This document shows, in pieces, positions 57,901 to 64,000 of a stretch of DNA of 64,000 nucleotides. The first letter of the stretch is position 1; every line of letters starts with the position of its first letter. The stretch is taken from contig NW_026515516.1 in assembly GCF_014898815.1 (NCBI RefSeq), forward strand, positions 682,001-746,000. The letters are read 5' to 3'. Made by a program: the position numbers and the translations under genes. This DNA comes from Panonychus citri. Lineage: Eukaryota; Arthropoda; Arachnida; Trombidiformes; Tetranychidae. Under the pieces are notes generated by a model that was not told where the DNA came from, searched no databases, and saw only the letters and a program-made list of their open reading frames with translations.

Positions 57901-60900
57901 ATTTAGAAATGAGTAAAGTTATTGATTCAATTATGTTTTTGTCTTATGGTTTGTGGCAATTGATTAGTTTCAATTTCATTGGTTAATTGTCTTCATAATT
58001 GATTAATGATTATTAATTAGATGATCAATATGGATACTTTGGTAATGTTAATCAATATTTATATATATCAAGGCAATTCTCATGAAATTCATGATAATCA
58101 TTAAGTTGCAGTTTCGTTCAGTTGATTATATTGAGTTTATATTATTATATAAGGAACTTATTTTTTTTTCCTTAGCATTGCGATCATGATAACATTGAAA
58201 AGTTATTTACATATTATGCTTAAAGGTAAAAATACTTAGTTCATTTCATGAAACCCAGAATTGAATACATGGTGATGAGTGAGCAAGAACTTTCTCTCTC
58301 TCTCTCTTTTGAATTAATCCGGAATTTTTTTCTCGTATTCAGGGTAACGTCTTCATGATGATGTTCTTATTCAATTTCTTTTTCCTTTCATCATTTCAAC
58401 ATCTTCATCCTATTCTGTGTAAATTTAATTAACCAGTAATTGAATGAGAGAGAGAGAAAAAGGAGATAATTCAGAGTTTCCATGATCAGATTTCACCAGA
58501 TTAAGATTCAGGATTTATCATGTTTAACTTTATTCCTTTTCGTCGGCTTCAGATTCAGGTAATTGATTAGCTAATAGCTTGGATTTGAATCATCATCATC
58601 ATGCTGAGCATGACTGACTCATCATTATTCAGTGTCCAGCTGATGGTCAGGAGTTTGAAACTTTACTGGTAATTGGGGGAAAAGGAGAGGAAATCAATGA
58701 AATTAAATCAAGATGATCATCAGAATGTGAAAAAGGAAGAAGATGAAATTTTCCATTTTGATTGATTTTGATGATTGATCTTTATGGTGATCATTTCTCA
58801 CAGGTATCTTTCATGGTGTTCCAAAAATTTCCAGGATAAACAGGAGAAGATAAAGAATTTTCTTACCATCTTCATTTCATCTTCTTGTCTCCCAGTAAAA
58901 AATGACGATAAAATGATACATATTCACTGAAAGATAAATATATTCATGAATTTTTGTTCTCATCTCCATCAGCCTTGGTGATCAACCTACTCATCATCAT
59001 CATGGTCTGTGAAAATTTGAATCTCCAATGAATTTATCATGGATACAACTTTAGTCTTACTTATTCCTCCCACTATCAAAAAGTATATATAAATGTGTTA
59101 ACATGATCAATACTCAACCTGAATACTGAAAGAAACTTGAAAAAAATAAAATCTCACTCAGAATTTGAATCAATCTTTATGTATCTATTGGTGATATTGG
59201 ATGATGATGATGATGATAAAGGCGATGAAAAAAAGATGAGGATAAAGTGTTTGTATCTTTCATCCTCTTTTAATCATCCATTTTAACCTGAAAAATTCAA
59301 CTCAATCATGATAATATTTCAAATATTTATCGGTGAAAATTATGATCCAAACCTGAACAGGGAGTAATTTAAATGGTAACAAAATATGTTTATCTAATCA
59401 AAGCTAATTAACCTAATTACCCGGAAGTAATTAAGGTGAACCATTTTTTTTTATTTCTGTTAATCATTGATTCATGCAAGAAAAAGTTCAAGATTTGGAG
59501 ATAAAGTTTCATCCCATGAAATCATATTCAATGAGGATGAACACTAAATTGTTATCTATCTCTAATCATATGATCAAGTGAATTTAATTGCTAATTCTTG
59601 TCAAACCTTGATGATTAACTAAGAGAAGGTGATTATCAATAGTCTTCCCCTGAGTTTGATTCCCGAAAAAAAAACAACTGAAAAAAATGTTCTGTTTAAA
59701 AAGCCATTGAATTAAATATGAGAAAATTTTGAAATTCTGGTTATAATACATATTCTGGTTTCCATTTTCAGGGGAATCAATTATTTATCATCAGGCAGTT
59801 TCTCTTATGCAGGATCAGTTTTATACTGAGCCCATTAACTCATGGAGGTTTTTTTATTTAACATAAGGTGGGTGGAAATGATTCTGAGTATTTTCATGAG
59901 GTGGGTGAGAGGATTATATTCAATATAAACATATGAATACATTCATGGAGGAATTGGAATGACAAATTTGAACCCATGGAGACAAGAGCTCGTTACCTTT
60001 AATATATATACCTGAATCTATGAATGTATCAAAGGAAAAAAGTTCAGTCTCTCTTTCTGTTTCCTCTTTGATGATGATGATCATGATCATGTTATCGTCA
60101 TTGAATCGTAACAACTTCATCTTTCAAGTGACTATAAATGATATAATACACTTGATTCAACCCGATTCATTGAATACACACACACACATGATACCTCTGA
60201 CATGAGATCAATATGTTTCCAGGCAATAATCAAATCTCACTTTCACCAAGAATCCAATGAAACTTTCAAGTAGAATCACAATCAACCTGAATGAAAAGAG
60301 ATTAAAAAAAAAAGAAAATGTTTCCTATCCGTTCATTTCAATTCTCATCATTTTCCATTACCTTCATGATAAACATGGTTACTTATTAATATCATCATTA
60401 TTATTTTATCTTCTCCATCGCTAATCCATCAAATCTAATTACTAATTACCTGCAAATAGACACAGAAACTAATTAATAACTTTTTTTCCCTCTCTTACTT
60501 GGAATCAATTGTTTCCTTGGAGGAAGAAAAAAAAATTACTTATTTTTTCATCTTCCAAAAGGTAACATTATGATTCTGAAAGGTAACATGATGATGATGA
60601 TGATGATGATGATGAGCTCAGTGAAAACAATGAATGTCATCCTACTAATTGAAATAAGGATGCTGATGACAGTTACATTGATGATGAAGATGAGGATGGG
60701 AAAACAATTGATGATCAAATGATATTATTACATAAAAATAGTATCAACAAAAAATTAGATCAGGAAAAAAGGTAATGATAATGTTACCTGTCAATGTCAA
60801 GATGACTGTTGACAATCTTACCTTGGATATAAGTTTTTTTTACCTTTACTCAGTCATTCATGGTGATCAACATGATAATATTCATGATAATGTTTCAGGT

Positions 60901-62405
60901 AAATTGTAATTATCATTATAATGATGATTACGTTTCAAGAAATGATATCAAATTTACCGGTGGGAAAATCTTACTCTTACCTGGTTAATATTACAATTCA
61001 ATGGCTGATTGATCATTGATATAATTTAAAAGCTAATTAGTTAATTAATTATTAATTTTTTTCTACCTTTGCTTAACCAGATTTATAAATAATCAATTAA
61101 TTGTTAACCTTTTCCTTTTCTTCCCCTTTGATTTTCATCATAAAAGTTTCATGTCGATCTGATTTTTTGTTTCTCTCTCTGTAAATTTGATTTCAATTAC
61201 GCTTGATTGATTTAGAAATGTGAATTTAATTTAATTCCGATTGAGTTAACATGTAATTCAATTGATTATTTATCTATGAACTAAATTTAATTTCACAATC
61301 AATCAATCAATCAAATTGTTCACTTACACCGATCAATTAGTTTTTGGTTACTCATTTTGTTTTCAAATTCAACAATTAATATTGGTAATCTTTTGATTCA
61401 GTTGATTAACTGGAGCAATTTAAAAATTTGAATACATAACAATAATCATTGATTGCTGATTGTTTAATATATTTCAATTTTTTTCCCAACAAAATTTGAT
61501 TAGTTGATTGTAAAAATCAAAATATCTTCAAACATGATTACAATTGATTGAATTTGATTTGATTGTTATAAAGAAACAGCAAAAACAACAAAAAAATCAT
61601 TGTTGTTTTTGACAATTTAATCTGATTTACCTTTTTGATTGTTATGATGATACTGTAAGGAGATTGATAAAATAATACAACAATCAAAAGTTGAACAATC
61701 AATATGTACTTTTTGATTTGATATAATTGAATTAAATCAGTTGAGAGCAACAAAAAAACGGTTTTGTGAAAAGTTAATTGTTGATATTATGATTAAAGAT
61801 ATAATCACACAATGTGAACAATTTTTACAAATCAATGAATTTGATTAAAGTTAATCATGATGGTGGACAATTTATCTAGAATTAGCAAAAGCTAGTTTCT
61901 AATTAAGGATTTAAATTACCAGCAATCAGGAAGGGAGTAAATGATTAAACTGAATCTCAAGATTCAAATTACATGAAACAAATTGATCTTCATGATGAAA
62001 AAAATATTATCATGAAAATAAACACCATGACACTTTGATCATCTGGGAATCACCATAATGGTAACGATAATAATAATAATAATAATATCATGTTAATTGT
62101 AATTATTTCATGGGTATTCATGAGTGTCCTAAAAATAGCTACATGAATACAAAGATGAATGAAAAAATTTTTCTCTACCTTTTCATCATCGTTAATTGTA
62201 AGCTTATAATCAACCACAATTAACCAACAGTTCAATTGGTTCTTGGCCTTACTCTCGAAATGATTAACCTAATTGTTTCGTGACTAATTAACTGTATTGA
62301 TTGACAAAATTTGATGATCAACTAGTCTTTTTCATCACTCGTAAATTGTTGTCTTAATTATCATCTATTGATAATCAATAGATGGAAAAGTTTCAAGAAG
62401 AAATT

Positions 62406-62447
<42 letters not shown>

Positions 62448-64000
62448 GCAACCTTATCTATTAATTACCATGAATTTCATAATTATTCAGATTATTCATG
62501 AGGAAGAAATTAGATAGCAAAAAAGTGTATTAATTAACTTACACTAAGAATTATTAGCCAAGGAATTGATTTAATTGCTCCTTCTCTTTGCACAATTTAT
62601 TTTATTTTTTTCTTCTATTAGATTAATGATTTATCTCAATTTTAAGAATTATTCTCATCATAATCATGACAATTTCTTCAGAAACATTGAATAAGTTTTC
62701 TTCGATACCATGTTATCATTATTATTTATTATTCCGTATTCAGAATTATCAATCTACCCTTACTTCGATTTCCCTCCTTCATCTTATTTCATGATGGATT
62801 CATTTTTCCTCCCTCCTCGAGATTCAGAATCAATTTCAATTCTTGAACAAAGTTTCATTTCTCTCTCACTCACTCATTCACTCCCTCTTTTTGAATACCT
62901 TGTGTACTATTATTGTTGTCAAACAGAAACTTATTTTATCATGTTATTGTTATTACTGAAATGAATTCTGATTCAGTTGAGATTATCGTTATTGAATTAA
63001 TATTATCATATGTTTATTATTCATCATGATTGTTTTTCATGATGAATTGAGTTATACTCAATATGGGAAAATATATAAATTTTTTAGAGGAAAAAAAATA
63101 GGAAAAAGAGTTTAACTTTCATGCTCAGAATTTAATTTATCGGAAGTTCATGATAAGATTAATTGTAATCTCTCTTGGTGGATATTCATATACACTTATG
63201 ATATTATTGTTCTGAGAAAATTGAAATTTATCGAGTGGATAGAGTATCAAAAGTAACTTCTAATTGGGAAAGAATTTCGGTTTTCTCCTCACCAATTCTA
63301 CTAATCATTCAATATCCATGGGAATGAGAAATAAATCATAAGTTTTCCGGAAAAATTCTCATACTCATTCAGAACTTTTTTATATTTCCAACCTCGTATC
63401 TACATTTGAATAGTGATAACAACAGGAAATAATCATTTGAATTTACTATCAACCAATTCCAGTCTCTTCTTATGATATGTGATTTTTTTTCTCTCTCCCT
63501 TAGTTGATTGATGAATTTTCAATTCTCAAAGAATCAGCTGATCACCGGAAAAATAAATTTGAAACCAATATTTCAATTCTATTCCCACCTGGGAGTTACC
63601 CTAAGGGTGAATATAAAGAATAGAGAAAATCTCAGTTACTTATTTCACAATCTCATGTCCAAACCTTTAATGTTATTATCATGATACTCATGATAATCAG
63701 AATTGGGTGTAGATAAATTTACATAGATGATGAAAAAAGTAAACAAAAGTTTCCACTTTGTCAATTTTTCTTTTGCTTCAATAGTAAAAGATAATCATTG
63801 ACCCTTGAAGTTTAATATTTGGAGTAACATGATAACTTTACGAGTTTCGAAACTTTTTTTTTCTTCTCTTCTTCCCTATCCTCCCTTTCTCTCCTTCGAA
63901 AAGTTTAGTTCAATTCGATAAATTTTATTCAGTTCATCCTGTGATTCCCTGTGATCATGATTGTTACTTGTAATAATATTATTATTGAAGAAGATGATTG
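49601..64000 (+). other. Shal intron 1, remainder to window end
   Basis: AT-rich DNA with microsatellites: CT tracts at 51,909-51,939, 52,871-52,899 and 62,411-62,444, an AATC tract at 54,917-54,944, and ATG/TCA runs near 54,112, 59,200 and 60,588. A DRE-like TATCGATA lies near 57,138. No exon, RNA gene or mobile element could be supported. Confidence 0.55.

Overview
This is nuclear DNA of a metazoan, most likely an arthropod and possibly a mite or other chelicerate. It is very AT-rich. The genes carry small GT..AG introns and include a classic Kv4/Shal channel, spenito and nucleoporin genes, and trinucleotide repeats (TCA/GAT) and GA/CT tracts are abundant. The species assignment is inference from composition and gene style, not from a search.

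Layout. 1.2-9.1 kb is a compact housekeeping cluster: spenito/RBM15-like (minus), an RNase P p14-like subunit (minus), the DEAD-box helicase DDX19/Dbp5 (plus, head-to-head with the p14 gene), and a Nup93 gene (minus, tail-to-tail with DDX19). Their products belong to mRNA modification, RNA processing and export, and the nuclear pore, although nothing in the DNA shows co-regulation beyond the shared ~520 bp promoter of p14 and DDX19. The Nup93 gene is short: one exon runs directly from the N-terminal helices to the C-terminal solenoid and lacks roughly 350 residues found in other animals.

11.1-24.1 kb is a nest of mobile elements. Two ~770 bp inverted arms (11.16-11.94 and 21.85-22.61 kb) enclose a degenerate gypsy-type (Ty3/Metaviridae) retroelement on the minus strand with gag, protease, RT, RNase H, integrase, an env-like gene and, unusually, a further 3' gene. 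That last gene has a splice-acceptor-like start, two damaged zinc knuckles and a region resembling REXO4/ISG20-type DEDDh 3'-5' exonucleases. A short GC-rich palindromic motif (core CCCATCACCGGG) recurs at least eight times inside the retroelement. A second foldback pair (20.75-21.05 / 21.55-21.80 kb), a tRNA-like SINE head (22.81-22.88 kb) and decayed arm copies complete the nest.

25-64 kb belongs to the Shal/Kv4 potassium-channel gene: a long 5' leader, a 1115-bp first coding exon (27,345-28,459) that stops inside the selectivity filter, then at least 35.5 kb of intron extending past the window end. The intron is low-complexity AT, microsatellite and purine/pyrimidine-block DNA, with one decayed protein-coding fragment (37.6-38.4 kb, minus) and one isolated GC-rich E2F/YY1-like cluster (39.17-39.20 kb).

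Most interesting leads: the exonuclease-like accessory gene of the retroelement, its dispersed palindromic GC motif, the internally shortened Nup93, and the intronic pseudogene.
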